The notes under the pieces: generated by a model
What the model was told of the DNA's origin: nothing
The model's input: only the letters and a program-made list of their open reading frames with translations
The model's database searches: none
Part shown: positions 18,881 to 27,720 of the stretch, one piece after another
How the letters are laid out: the number at the start of each line of letters is the position of its first letter
Numbering within the stretch: the first letter of the stretch is position 1
NCBI GenBank assembly: GCA_951812725.1
Contig: OX638330.1
Coordinates: 1,054,001 to 1,118,000, forward strand
Direction of reading: 5' to 3'
DNA length: 64,000 nt
DNA from: an uncultured Caldilineaceae bacterium
GTDB lineage: Bacteria; Chloroflexota; Anaerolineae; Caldilineales; Caldilineaceae
Translations under genes and position numbers: made by a program

Positions 18881-19510
18881 TTATCCGAAGAATGCGGCGA
18901 TCAGAAGCGCGAGCGCCAGCAGCCCGCTAGCCCAAAGCTCTCCCTTCTGCAACCAGGTCTTCTCCCCCGGTGCCGCGGGTTCGGGCATGATCTCCTCTGT
19001 GACCAAGGCAGGAAGCAACTCGAAATCCGCGCCTTCTAAGCCGGGTGATGCCGACAAAGATGTAGACCAATCCAGGCCCGGCGGCAGTGCGCTGTGATCA
19101 CGCTGGTGCCCTGCGAGGTTTAGCGCAGCGGTGTAGAGAGCGCCGTCTGCGCCCGCAAAAAGGACGGTACGCTCGGCATCATCGAAACCTTCCGTAGGGC
19201 CTTCTGGACCGCCCGCTACACCAGAGTCCGAGTCGGCTACAACCACGTGTCCATAAGCGGCAGCTCCCGGCAGCCAAACATGCATGGCAACCAGCCAGAG
19301 CCAACCCTCGCCCCCGGCAACGATTGTCGGGTGCTGCGGCCCCAGATTCTGGCCGGCGATGCGATTCAGAGCGAGCAGATTAAGCCAGCTATTCCGATAT
19401 AGCGAGTCCTGGCCAAGCGCGAAGAGGGGTGTTTCGCCGTTCTCGTTTGCGGTGTCAGCAAGCTGTCGCCATGCCGAGGACAACTGTTCGGGATCCGGAA
19501 AATGGTTCAC
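18881..19510 (-). CDS. Tail-anchored protein of unknown function
   Basis: A 209-residue protein, GTG start in a GTGA overlap with the upstream gene. The soluble part is Gly/Ala/Asp-rich with a beta-looking block (GEGWLWLVAMHVWLPG and VLFAGADGALYTAAL), and the only membrane segment is the last 20 residues, followed by a very short tail, so the soluble part would face the cytoplasm. No family recognised. Confidence 0.65.
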   Translation of the reverse strand: MNHFPDPEQLSSAWRQLADTANENGETPLFALGQDSLYRNSWLNLLALNRIAGQNLGPQHPTIVAGGEGWLWLVAMHVWLPGAAAYGHVVVADSDSGVAGGPEGPTEGFDDAERTVLFAGADGALYTAALNLAGHQRDHSALPPGLDWSTSLSASPGLEGADFELLPALVTEEIMPEPAAPGEKTWLQKGELWASGLLALALLIAAFFG

Positions 19511-19788
19511 AGTTCAGTTTCCTGCTCGCGAGTTGGGCAGCATTCATTCTTCAACAGGTCCTCCAACCTTTCCGTCAGCGCAGAAGGCCCGCCCGGGTGG
19601 GAGAGAAGCTTGCCCCATGCACCAAGTCCGTCCGCGCCAAGAAGCGCGGCCAGCGGCTGTATTGTCAAGAGCATCTGTCCGAATGCGAATGCCAGAGGAC
19701 GGTGCCCAGCCAGAAAGAGAATCGCCGGTAGAACCATCCTCCGCTGACGAATTTCGAAAAGAACCTCGTCAACAGTCTCGTTGTTCAT
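19507..19788 (-). CDS. Small hydrophobic protein, first gene of the six-gene operon
   Basis: A 93-residue protein from ATG at 19788 with a GGGAGGG sequence about 12 bases upstream. It begins with a charged helix (DEVLFEIRQRR) and has one or two weakly hydrophobic stretches around residues 17-45. It overlaps the next gene by four bases. No family is recognised, but the conserved position at the head of the overlapping operon argues that it is real. Confidence 0.55.
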   Translation of the reverse strand: MNNETVDEVLFEIRQRRMVLPAILFLAGHRPLAFAFGQMLLTIQPLAALLGADGLGAWGKLLSHPGGPSALTERLEDLLKNECCPTREQETEL

Positions 19789-19995
19789 GAAATATATAGT
19801 CCCTCCCGGTCTCCGGAAAGAGTGACAGCTACATGGAAATATGCGCAGAATTGTACCACAGAGACAATTGCGGGCCAGACCAGGCTTTGCCTCCCCAGTG
19901 TCCCCCGAACTTGCGTTTGTACGGGAATCCATTGTTTACTTGAACCTTGTAACAAGACAAAATCCAGGCAATGATCGCATATGAGGAGAACTCAA

Positions 19996-20769
19996 ATGAG
20001 TCAAAATGTGCTTGCTGCACAGATGTATACCGTGCGAGATTTTACAAAAACCACTGAAGGATTCATAGACTCGATCGCCAAGGTCGGCGAAATCGGTTAC
20101 ACCGCGGCGCAAATATCGGCAATAGGCCCGGTCCCACCGGCTGACGTCAAGAAGATCTGCGACGATCACGGTATTACGATTGTGAACACACACATCCCCT
20201 GGCAGCGCCTTCAGGAGGATATTTCCGCCGTGATTGAAGAGCATCACCTTTGGCAGTGCAAGCACGTGGCAGTAGGCAGTATGCCGTTCCATTTTATCGA
20301 ATCCGGTGAAGAGGGGCTACATCAGTTCATCAAGGAAGCGACCGAGGTGGGGCGCACACTGCACGAGGCTGGGCTGACTTTCAGCTACCACAATCATAGC
20401 TTTGAATTCATGCGCTACGGCGATAAGTGCGGGCTGGAGATTCTTTTTGACGAGACCGACCCGCGCTATGTGCAGGCCGAGCTCGACACGTACTGGATAC
20501 AGTTTGGGGGCGGCGACGTGTGCGACTGGATCTTGCGGCTCAAGGACCGCATGCCAGTTATCCACTTCAAAGACATGGCGATGGCTGGCTGGCGGGATCA
20601 TTTGATGAAGGAAGTAGGGGAAGGAAATCTGAACTGGCCGGCAATCCTCAACGCTTGCCGTGAAGCAAATGTAGAGTGGTATGCTGTGGAGCAGGATATT
20701 TGCCCCGGCGACCCATTCGAGAGCCTGGCGATAAGCTACCGTAATCTGGTCAATATGGGGCTGTCCTGA
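19996..20769 (+). CDS. Sugar phosphate isomerase/epimerase (AP-endonuclease-2/IolE-like TIM barrel)
   Basis: A 257-residue protein from ATG at 19996, preceded by AGGAG at 19984-19988; an upstream ATG at 19981 would overlap that site. It is a TIM-barrel of the xylose-isomerase-like family with the metal-binding pattern YHNHSFEF, ELDTYW and HFKDM, and an EQD motif near the end. Members interconvert keto-sugars or inosose derivatives. It heads the plus-strand catabolic cluster. An 11-bp palindrome CTTGTAACAAG at 19946-19956 may be an operator. Confidence 0.85.
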   Translation: MSQNVLAAQMYTVRDFTKTTEGFIDSIAKVGEIGYTAAQISAIGPVPPADVKKICDDHGITIVNTHIPWQRLQEDISAVIEEHHLWQCKHVAVGSMPFHFIESGEEGLHQFIKEATEVGRTLHEAGLTFSYHNHSFEFMRYGDKCGLEILFDETDPRYVQAELDTYWIQFGGGDVCDWILRLKDRMPVIHFKDMAMAGWRDHLMKEVGEGNLNWPAILNACREANVEWYAVEQDICPGDPFESLAISYRNLVNMGLS

Positions 20770-21181
20770 GAAACTGGCTACAAGGGGCCGGTGGTCAGCA
20801 TGCTATGACATGTCTGGCCTCCGACTTCCTCCTTCCCCGCTCTTTCCACGCTTAATTCCAATTGACATGACCGTACTGCTGTTTACGCAACTGTCATTCA
20901 ACGAAAGTCAGCCTTCGGGCTGGTTCAGTACCTGGAAGAGACGTATTCAGCTCTCGAATGCCCGCCTCACCCAACCGCTGAATGGAGGCTACACCAAGGC
21001 AGCTTTCCGACCTGTTTCGTTCTAGTCGCGCAAAACGGCCGTGAGCAGCACTCTGTCCCAAGTGACTATCTCTGTCTATGCTTTCGAAATCCGAGACAGG
21101 CCCACTTGGCCAACCGCTTTGTAGCCCCTCTGCAGCCATGATACAATTTCTTCGTCCGTAAATGGCAGCGAAAGAAGACAA
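20770..21181. other. Intergenic region, no gene seen; holds promoter for the SDR gene
   Basis: Short open frames here have no protein-like composition. The only recognisable signal is the promoter near the right end, listed separately. Confidence 0.5.
21119..21147 (+). promoter_or_regulatory. Probable sigma-70 promoter with extended -10 for the SDR gene
   Basis: TTGTAG (21119-21124), a 17-bp spacer and TACAAT (21142-21147). The bases TGA just before the -10 give the extended TGn element. Transcription would begin near 21154, about 28 bases before the ATG at 21182. Confidence 0.5.
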
Positions 21182-22069
21182 ATGAGAGTACTGATCACCG
21201 GCGCCAGCGGTAAGTTGGGGGCGTACGTAATCCGCCAACTTGCGGAGAAGTATGAACTGGCGCTGATGTCTCGCAGTCGCCCCGCGTCCGAGTTTGCACA
21301 ATTTCCCTGGATCGAAGGCGATCTGAGCGTTTGGGAGGACTGCCGGCGGGCGGTGGTCGGCATAGATGCCATCCAGCACATCGGCGCCCAGCCCTGGCCG
21401 ACCGATCATCCTTCAATGCAGGAGCGGGTGAAAGAGGCGAATGTGCCCTTTGACTCTACCTTCAGGAGCAACATGCTGGGCACCTACTACCTGATGCAAG
21501 CTGCGGTAGAGGCTGGCGTGAAGACCGTTGTGATGGCCGGAAGCAACTGTGCCCTGGGTCACGGATTCCGCATCAGCGAAAATCCATTTCCAATCGACTT
21601 CCTACCCATCGACGAGACACATCCCACCTATCCCGAAGACTCCTACAGCTTCTCAAAGCGGGCAGGGGAAGATCTTCTGGCGTCATTCAGCCGGGCCTAT
21701 GGCATTCGTACTTATGTAACCAGAATCGCTGGTGTCTGTCCGCCGGAACGCCGCCAACAGATGGCAGCTGGAGCCAAGCCGGCCAGCGGCTGGAATCCAT
21801 GGCTCTACTGCTGGGTAGGGAGCGAGGATGTCGCCAGCGCGCATCGCCTCCTGATGGAAGCCGCGTCTGACCTGCCCGTCCATGACGTTTATTTCCTGAA
21901 TGCCGACGATACGACCGCTCTCGAATCGACAAGAGAACTGGTGGAACAGTTCAACCCACCTCTGGCGCCTCTGGCCGCGGAGTTGGAGGGCCACCAGTCA
22001 TTCTTGAATTGCGACAAACTCAAGCGGGCGGTAGGTTGGCGCCATTGTACGTCATGGCGACAGCCGTAG
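21182..22069 (+). CDS. NAD(P)-dependent epimerase/dehydrogenase (extended SDR)
   Basis: A 295-residue Rossmann-fold protein. GASGKLGAYV near the N-terminus is the nucleotide-binding GxxGxxG motif; YSFSKRAGEDLL supplies the Tyr-x-x-x-Lys catalytic pair. The length fits nucleotide-sugar or sugar-acid dehydrogenases of the extended SDR class. Neighbours are sugar isomerase and Gfo/Idh genes, so a role in oxidising a sugar or uronate is likely; the substrate is unknown. Confidence 0.88.
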   Translation: MRVLITGASGKLGAYVIRQLAEKYELALMSRSRPASEFAQFPWIEGDLSVWEDCRRAVVGIDAIQHIGAQPWPTDHPSMQERVKEANVPFDSTFRSNMLGTYYLMQAAVEAGVKTVVMAGSNCALGHGFRISENPFPIDFLPIDETHPTYPEDSYSFSKRAGEDLLASFSRAYGIRTYVTRIAGVCPPERRQQMAAGAKPASGWNPWLYCWVGSEDVASAHRLLMEAASDLPVHDVYFLNADDTTALESTRELVEQFNPPLAPLAAELEGHQSFLNCDKLKRAVGWRHCTSWRQP

Positions 22070-22140
22070 CCCTTTTCTGATTGTTTTGCAGCTCTGTCCG
22101 ACAACTTAACGTCCTTACACACCATGACGAGAACACTACA

Positions 22141-23250
22141 ATGACCGACACAGTACGTTTGGGAATCATCGGAACCGGCAGCATCTCTATTCGCGGGCTG
22201 TTGCCCCACCTGACCATGGATGATGTGCAGGACCGGGTCAACGTCACCGCCGTGTGCGACCCAGTCGTGGACAGGGCCGAGGCCGCCGCCAATAGGTTTG
22301 GCGTGCCAAACTTCTATGCCAGCGCCGAAGAACTACTGGACTCCGGCACCGTGGACGCAGTGTCGATCGCCACGCCCATCGGCCTCCACTTTGAGCAGGG
22401 AATGCAGTGCGTCGATGCCGGCCTCCACATCCATTTCAACAAGTCGATGACCACCACCGTGGACGAAGCCGATCAGCTTATCGCCGCGGCCGCAGCCAAA
22501 GGAGTCAAGGTCGTCTCCTGTCCTGGCGAAATGCTGCGGCCGGCCCATCAACGTGTCAAAGAGATGATTGGGGAGGGTGCCCTGGGAATGCTGACCTGGG
22601 CGGTTACTGGCGCTGCCTTCGGCCGCTACCACGAAAATGAGCGAGTACGCGGGGGCGACGATCCGTTGACCAACGTCAACCCCGCCTGGTACTTCCGCAA
22701 GCCCGGCGGCGGGCCGCTCTACGACATGACGGTCTACGGCCTCCACGCCATGACGGGAATCCTTGGACCCGCCAAAGGCGTAACCGCCTTTTCAGGCGTA
22801 CGTGTGAAAGAGCGGGAGTTTTACGGCGAGATGCTGCCGACCGACATGGATGACAATACACTGATGGTCCTCGACTTTGGCGACAGCCTGTTTGCCTTCG
22901 TCTACGGTGTGGCCGCAGGCGGTCTCCCCAATATGGGCCGGCCGCTGATTTTCGGCACTGAAGGTGTCATCAACGGCGGCATGCTGAATGGCCAACCGTT
23001 TGACTATCCGGGCCGAGAGCTGGAAGAAGCGATCGACCTGAACGCATCGCTGCCGCACGTGGTGGGCGACCACCGCGGCCTTGAGGAGGCCCACGTCTAC
23101 GAGGACGTGATGCAGCTCGTCGATTGGATCCGGGATGACACCCCTACCACATCGACCCCAGAGCACGCCCGTCACGTCATCGAAATATTTGATGGTGCCT
23201 ACCGATCGGCGCAGTCGGGTACCGCCCAGGCCTTGCGGACGACTTTCTAG
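22141..23250 (+). CDS. Gfo/Idh/MocA family oxidoreductase with altered EKP motif
   Basis: A 369-residue NAD(P)-dependent oxidoreductase from ATG at 22141. The Rossmann motif GIIGTGSIS is at the N-terminus, and the C-terminal alpha/beta domain is typical of the family. The conserved Glu-Lys-Pro motif is changed here to Asn-Lys-Ser (HFNKSM), keeping the Lys but not the flanking residues, unlike the other two Gfo/Idh proteins in this window. It is in line with the SDR gene 70 bp upstream, so probably the same pathway. Confidence 0.85.
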   Translation: MTDTVRLGIIGTGSISIRGLLPHLTMDDVQDRVNVTAVCDPVVDRAEAAANRFGVPNFYASAEELLDSGTVDAVSIATPIGLHFEQGMQCVDAGLHIHFNKSMTTTVDEADQLIAAAAAKGVKVVSCPGEMLRPAHQRVKEMIGEGALGMLTWAVTGAAFGRYHENERVRGGDDPLTNVNPAWYFRKPGGGPLYDMTVYGLHAMTGILGPAKGVTAFSGVRVKEREFYGEMLPTDMDDNTLMVLDFGDSLFAFVYGVAAGGLPNMGRPLIFGTEGVINGGMLNGQPFDYPGRELEEAIDLNASLPHVVGDHRGLEEAHVYEDVMQLVDWIRDDTPTTSTPEHARHVIEIFDGAYRSAQSGTAQALRTTF

Positions 23251-23378
23251 CTATGGAGTCAGCGCAGCCTTCCTACCACAGTATTGTCCAAAATACGACT
23301 CGGAACCTTTCGGACCAGCGTGGCCGCAATGTCCCTCCAGCGTAATTTGTCCGAGCAAAATGCCCTGAAGTGTGTTAT

Positions 23379-23410
23379 TATACACATAGAATCGGATTTC
23401 AATGTGTATA
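23379..23410 (+). promoter_or_regulatory. Perfect 9-bp inverted repeat, probable VapB operator
   Basis: TATACACAT (23379-23387) and ATGTGTATA (23402-23410) are exact reverse complements separated by 14 bp, ending directly against the AAGGAG ribosome-binding site. A further TGTGT at 23371 pairs with ACACA at 23382. TAGAAT at 23387-23392 could be the -10 box between the arms. Palindromes bound by ribbon-helix-helix antitoxins are expected here. Confidence 0.6.
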
Positions 23411-23423
23411 AGGAGCAGTTGGC

Positions 23424-23648
23424 ATGCGCACCAATGTAGTACTTAACGACGAATTGATGGAGAAGGCAATGAGTTATACAGGACTGACCACGAAGAGGGC
23501 CGTCATTGAAGAAGCCCTGCGCTTACTCGTGCGCCTGAAGTCGCAGGAAGAAGTGCTGAACTTGCGCGGAAAACTACACTGGGAAGGCGACTTGGAGGCT
23601 ATGAGACTCAATATGACCGAAATGGAATCGTCTATTGTGGATAGTTGA
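23424..23648 (+). CDS. vapB: VapB-type antitoxin
   Basis: A 74-residue protein with AAGGAG eleven bases before its ATG. The N-terminal sequence RTNVVLNDELMEKAMSYTG is a ribbon-helix-helix DNA-binding segment of the VapB/DUF2191 class, followed by EEALRLLVRLKSQEE and a short acidic C-terminus that should wrap the toxin. It overlaps the toxin gene by 14 bp. It would neutralise VapC and repress its own promoter through the palindrome upstream. Confidence 0.85.
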   Translation: MRTNVVLNDELMEKAMSYTGLTTKRAVIEEALRLLVRLKSQEEVLNLRGKLHWEGDLEAMRLNMTEMESSIVDS

Positions 23649-24042
23649 TTCTTCGGTCTGGATCGATTTCTTCAACGGTAAGTCGACACCTCAGACCGAC
23701 CTCCTGTCACAAGTCATCGGGCGGCAGGAAATTGGTCTGGGTGACATAAATCTGTGCGAAGTATTGCAGGGCTTTCGTGCACAGTCAGAGTTTGAAAGTG
23801 CTAGGGAGGCCCTTTTGCGCTTTTCTGTTTTCCCAATTGGCGGTGTGGAGATCGCAATCAAAGCTGCTGATTACTACCGCAGCCTGCGCCGTCAAGGTAT
23901 TACAGTCCGCAAAACTGTCGATTGTTTGCTCGCCACTTTCGTAATAGAAAACGGCCACTCTCTCTTACATAACCATCGGGATTTCGACCACTTTGCTGAG
24001 CATTTTGGCATGACAGTGATCGAAATGAGCTCCAATTCATAG
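23635..24042 (+). CDS. vapC: VapC-type PIN-domain toxin (ribonuclease)
   Basis: A 135-residue PIN-domain endoribonuclease with TTG start inside the end of vapB. The acidic active site is intact: Asp5 (VDSSVWIDF), Glu42 (INLCEVLQG), Asp96 (TVDCLLATF) and Asp116/118 (HRDFDHF). Known VapC enzymes cut tRNA or rRNA when the antitoxin is lost. The pair lies inside a sugar-catabolism cluster, between two Gfo/Idh genes, suggesting insertion. Confidence 0.88.
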   Translation: MWIVDSSVWIDFFNGKSTPQTDLLSQVIGRQEIGLGDINLCEVLQGFRAQSEFESAREALLRFSVFPIGGVEIAIKAADYYRSLRRQGITVRKTVDCLLATFVIENGHSLLHNHRDFDHFAEHFGMTVIEMSSNS

Positions 24043-24064
24043 GTTTCTCTCTGGAGAACAGTTT

Positions 24065-25210
24065 ATGTCAAAATCGTTTCGCATCGGCGTCATTGGCTTT
24101 GCCCATATGCACATTAATCATCTGGTCGAGCGCTTCGCCGCCCACCCCCAGGCCGAACTGGCGGCCTGCGCGGACACGCCCGCACTGGTCCCGGAACTGC
24201 GATCCGTCCACTACACCCGCGCCTGGAATCTGCGCCATGCACTCGACGACTTGGGTTTCCCAAAGGCGTATGACGACTACCAGGAGATGCTGGAGCAGGA
24301 GAATATCGATATCGTCATCTGCTGCTCCGAAAACGCGCAACATCCAGCCGTGGTGGAGGCCTGCGCGCAGCATGGTGTGCATGTCATAGTCGAGAAGCCG
24401 ATGGCCGCCTCTCTTCGGGACGGCCTATGCATGGCCCGGGCTGCACGGGCCGCCGGCATCGAACTGATAGTCAACTGGCCCACCACGTGGCAACCGGCTT
24501 CCCACAAAGCGAAGGAACTGATCGACAGTGGCGCAATCGGGCGAGTGCTGACGGTCAAATTTCGGGGCGGCCACCTGGGTCCACTGGGGGCGGGCGTCTC
24601 CCATCCCGGCGGCGACGAGGACAACCAGGCCCGGCCGCGCAAGCTCTCCGGCGTTGAAAGAGGCGCAACTTGGTGGCATCAGAGCGCGGCCGGCGGCGGG
24701 GTCATGCTCGACTACTGCTGTTACGGCTCACTGGTGGCCCGCTGGCTGGTGGGTGAACCTGCAACCGGCGTGATAGCAATGCGGGCCAACCTGAATAGCC
24801 AGTGGGGCGATGCCGAAGACAATGCCGCCATGATTGTCCGCTTCCCACACGCAATGGCACTCTGTGAAGCGTCATGGACGACGCTTGACCACGGTGTTTC
24901 CCCCGGGCCTATCGTCTACGGGACGGAAGGTACCCTGGTGATCGATAAGGAGAAACCCGGCGAAACCCCCAATGTACGGATCGAGAGGGGCGCAGGTCGA
25001 ACCGAGTTACATAACTGCGACCCGCTGCCGGCCGACCGGTCCGACATCGCTCAGGAGTTCATCCACCGGCTGCAGACAGGCGACTCTCTACATCAAACCC
25101 TGGATCTGGACTTTAATCTGGAAGTGATGGCGATACTTGATGCCGGCGTGCGCTCCGCCGACAGCGGCCGGCTCGAACAAGTCGACACAGTTGCCTGGCA
25201 ACTGGGCTAG
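24065..25210 (+). CDS. Gfo/Idh/MocA family oxidoreductase
   Basis: A 381-residue protein. The Rossmann fold at the N-terminus (GVIGFAHMHINHL) has a less standard GxGxxG, while the conserved EKP motif is intact (VIVEKPMAAS). The C-terminal substrate domain is of normal size. It starts 22 bp after vapC stops and its stop is 22 bp before the next start, so it is probably co-transcribed with the PhyH gene. Confidence 0.87.
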   Translation: MSKSFRIGVIGFAHMHINHLVERFAAHPQAELAACADTPALVPELRSVHYTRAWNLRHALDDLGFPKAYDDYQEMLEQENIDIVICCSENAQHPAVVEACAQHGVHVIVEKPMAASLRDGLCMARAARAAGIELIVNWPTTWQPASHKAKELIDSGAIGRVLTVKFRGGHLGPLGAGVSHPGGDEDNQARPRKLSGVERGATWWHQSAAGGGVMLDYCCYGSLVARWLVGEPATGVIAMRANLNSQWGDAEDNAAMIVRFPHAMALCEASWTTLDHGVSPGPIVYGTEGTLVIDKEKPGETPNVRIERGAGRTELHNCDPLPADRSDIAQEFIHRLQTGDSLHQTLDLDFNLEVMAILDAGVRSADSGRLEQVDTVAWQLG

Positions 25211-25232
25211 GATCGAGAGAGGGGATAGGACA

Positions 25233-26018
25233 ATGGATATTCAATCTGCCTTGCTTGCTCTCGGCGTGCGCGATGACACTCTGACTGCCGCCGAGAAAAA
25301 TGCGCTCGATGAAAACGGCTACTTGCCTCTGCCTGGCACTCTGACGCCGGCCCAGGTCCAAGCGTTACGAACGCGCTTACAGGAACTGGAAGAGGATGAG
25401 GGCGAGGACGCCGGCAAGGAGGTGCATCAGGAGGCCGGAACCGCCCGCCTTGCGAATCTGGCGAACAAAGACCCGATCTTCGATCTCATCTGGACCAACC
25501 AGAAAGTGTTGGCGGCCATGTCCCATGTGCTGGAAGGTGACCTCAAACTGTCCTCCCTCAACGCGCGCGCTTCCCTGCCCGGACATGGACTGCAGGCGCT
25601 GCATTGCGATGGCTCACTGAGCCTCAAGGGCTTCGCGATGTCATCGGAGGAAGGCGACCGGCGCTATTACGCATGCAACTCGATCTGGCTGTTGAGCGAC
25701 TTCACGCCTGAGAACGGGGCCACGCGGCTTGTACCTGGGTCTCACAGGTCTGGCCTGGAGCCCAGCCAAGACATGGATGACCCCCGAGAGCCACACCCGG
25801 ATGAGATTCTGGTGCTGGGCAAAGCCGGAACGGTCTTCGTCTTCAACGCTTTTACTTGGCACGGCGGAACTGTCAACCGCTCGGACACCCCCCGGCGAGC
25901 GCTCCACTGCTATTTCGTAAGGCGCGGCCTCCCCCCTCAGACGGATCAGCAGGGCCTCCTGCGACCGGAAACGGCTGCGCGGCTTAGCGAAGCGCAGAAG
26001 GTCGTACTGGGTGTGTAG
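25233..26018 (+). CDS. Phytanoyl-CoA dioxygenase (PhyH) family Fe(II)/2-oxoglutarate oxygenase
   Basis: A 261-residue protein. The iron ligands are His114 and Asp116 (LHCDG) and His200 (TWHGG), and Arg211/212 after TP can bind 2-oxoglutarate. The length fits bacterial PhyH proteins, which hydroxylate varied small substrates. ATG at 25233 has a purine-rich ribosome-binding site (GGGATAGGA). Its link to two sugar dehydrogenases suggests an uncommon sugar- or polyol-derived substrate, which is inference. Confidence 0.87.
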   Translation: MDIQSALLALGVRDDTLTAAEKNALDENGYLPLPGTLTPAQVQALRTRLQELEEDEGEDAGKEVHQEAGTARLANLANKDPIFDLIWTNQKVLAAMSHVLEGDLKLSSLNARASLPGHGLQALHCDGSLSLKGFAMSSEEGDRRYYACNSIWLLSDFTPENGATRLVPGSHRSGLEPSQDMDDPREPHPDEILVLGKAGTVFVFNAFTWHGGTVNRSDTPRRALHCYFVRRGLPPQTDQQGLLRPETAARLSEAQKVVLGV

Positions 26019-26066
26019 GTCGGCACGGCTTTACACTTGCCAGCCCGGCTGCGTCTTCAGATAAGA

Positions 26067-27623
26067 CTACGTCTCAACGCTGCTCTGGAGCCCGCGCCGC
26101 AGCCCGCGCCGCAGGTGTCTCAGCACAGTGAGGACCTCCGAACCACCGAGCAGTATGTATAAGCCGAAAAATGCAAAACCACCCCCACTTGCGCTTGCCA
26201 GAATGAAGAGCGCCGGCGGCATTCGCAGTTGGTGAAGCAGCAGCACAACCGCGCACAACCCCAGGCTACCCACCAGCGCGCGTCCTAGCGTCACCCCCAG
26301 CAACCGTACGTCCACGCCGTCGACCCGAAGATTCAGCGCAAACAGCGCCCCGGCAAGGGCCAGCGCCGCAATCGAAGTGGCCCACGCCAATCCGGCGATT
26401 CCGTACGGCCCCACCAGGACCACGCTCAGCCCTGCATTCAATACCATCCAGCCCAGCGTAGCCCACATGGGCACATGCGTGTTGTGCTGGGCGAAAAAGG
26501 TCAATGTAAGTACGTCGTAGGAAGCCTCTCCCAGCAGGCGCAGCGAAAAGATCGCCATCAGCGTGTATACCACGGCGGTCGATTCCGGACCGAACTCTCC
26601 CCTTTCAAGCAGAAAGGCTACCGCCGGCCTCCCCAGCACCAGCAGACCCACCGCCGATGGAATCAGTAGCAGCCACGTGGCGCGCAACCCCTGCGTAACG
26701 GTCTGGCGAAGCCGCTGGCCCGACCCTGTGTTGTGATGTTCGGCCATCGTCGGAAAGATGACTTGGGAAATAGCCGCGCCGAACAGCGACTTCGGCATCG
26801 ACAACATGACCAGCATCGCGTAATAGAATGCTGCAATGCTGCCCCCCTGTAGAGGTGAAGCCAGTCGTATGAAGACCAGGTCCACTGCTTGGAAGGCGCC
26901 GAGGGTCACGATGCGCGGCCCCATCAGCCGGGCTACTTCCCGCACACCTTCCAGCTTCAGGCTGATCTGTAACCGCAGGCGGATACGCTGTCGTGCCAGC
27001 GCGGGCAGTTGCACGATAATGGTCAACGTCGCGCCAATAACGCTCCCCCACGCCATGCCATAAACGCCCCAAATCGGGACAAGCGCGACCAAGCCCACGA
27101 TCTGTCCCAGGTCGATCAAAACTCGCCCCAGCGCAGGAGCCAGAAAGTGTTGGTGGGAATGGAGCACACTACCCAACACGCCGGACACACTGATCAACGC
27201 CGCGGCCAGCAGGAAGATGCGCATCATCCGCATAGTGAGCAGCTGCGTTTCCGCGGGGAAATGAGGAGCCAGCGCCACGCGGATAAGCCATGGCGCAGCC
27301 GCAATGGCCAGAAGACAGGCCGTGCCCACGACGATTACAGTCAGAGTCAGGACCGTACTGGCAAGGGATTCAGCTTCGCGGCGTCGGGATTGGGTCAGGT
27401 AGCCCGAGTAGACGGGGATAAATGCAGCGGAGAGCGCGCCTGCTGCCAGTAGAGCCAGTAGAAGCTCAGGCAGCTGATTGGCCGTCGCAAAGGCATCTAC
27501 TTCCGGGCCGGTGCCGAACAGCCTGGTTGTCAGCAGCAACTTGACAAAGCCGGTAATCTTGTCCAGCCCGAAAATGAAGAAGACGAGGAAGGAGGAGCGA
27601 ACCAGATGCGGCGCGCGCGACAT
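26067..27623 (-). CDS. murJ: Lipid II flippase MurJ (MviN family)
   Basis: A 518-residue multi-pass membrane protein from ATG at 27623; an upstream TTG at 27656 adds eleven residues that do not look conserved. It has about 14 hydrophobic segments and the family start (LVRSSFLVFF, then KLLLTTRLFGTG). MurJ moves the peptidoglycan precursor lipid II across the membrane. Downstream of the LysM protein gene on the same strand. Confidence 0.9.
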   Translation of the reverse strand: MSRAPHLVRSSFLVFFIFGLDKITGFVKLLLTTRLFGTGPEVDAFATANQLPELLLALLAAGALSAAFIPVYSGYLTQSRRREAESLASTVLTLTVIVVGTACLLAIAAAPWLIRVALAPHFPAETQLLTMRMMRIFLLAAALISVSGVLGSVLHSHQHFLAPALGRVLIDLGQIVGLVALVPIWGVYGMAWGSVIGATLTIIVQLPALARQRIRLRLQISLKLEGVREVARLMGPRIVTLGAFQAVDLVFIRLASPLQGGSIAAFYYAMLVMLSMPKSLFGAAISQVIFPTMAEHHNTGSGQRLRQTVTQGLRATWLLLIPSAVGLLVLGRPAVAFLLERGEFGPESTAVVYTLMAIFSLRLLGEASYDVLTLTFFAQHNTHVPMWATLGWMVLNAGLSVVLVGPYGIAGLAWATSIAALALAGALFALNLRVDGVDVRLLGVTLGRALVGSLGLCAVVLLLHQLRMPPALFILASASGGGFAFFGLYILLGGSEVLTVLRHLRRGLRRGLQSSVET

Positions 27624-27677
27624 GAAACGTCTTACCGGGTCATCGGCAACCAGCAACCAGGCCGTTGAGGCTTGGGA

Positions 27678-27699
27678 GGGGACCCGTTCCTCGGTCCCC
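27678..27699 (-). terminator. GC-rich hairpin between LysM-PA14 gene and murJ
   Basis: GGGGACC (27678-27684) pairs with GGTCCCC (27693-27699) around an 8-base loop, and the stem extends with one bulge into GGGA/TTCCC. It lies between the stop of the upstream minus-strand gene and the murJ start; no U-run. A weak terminator or processing site. Confidence 0.35.
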
Positions 27700-27720
27700 T
27701 TCCCACTTTGTCAACTCCGC

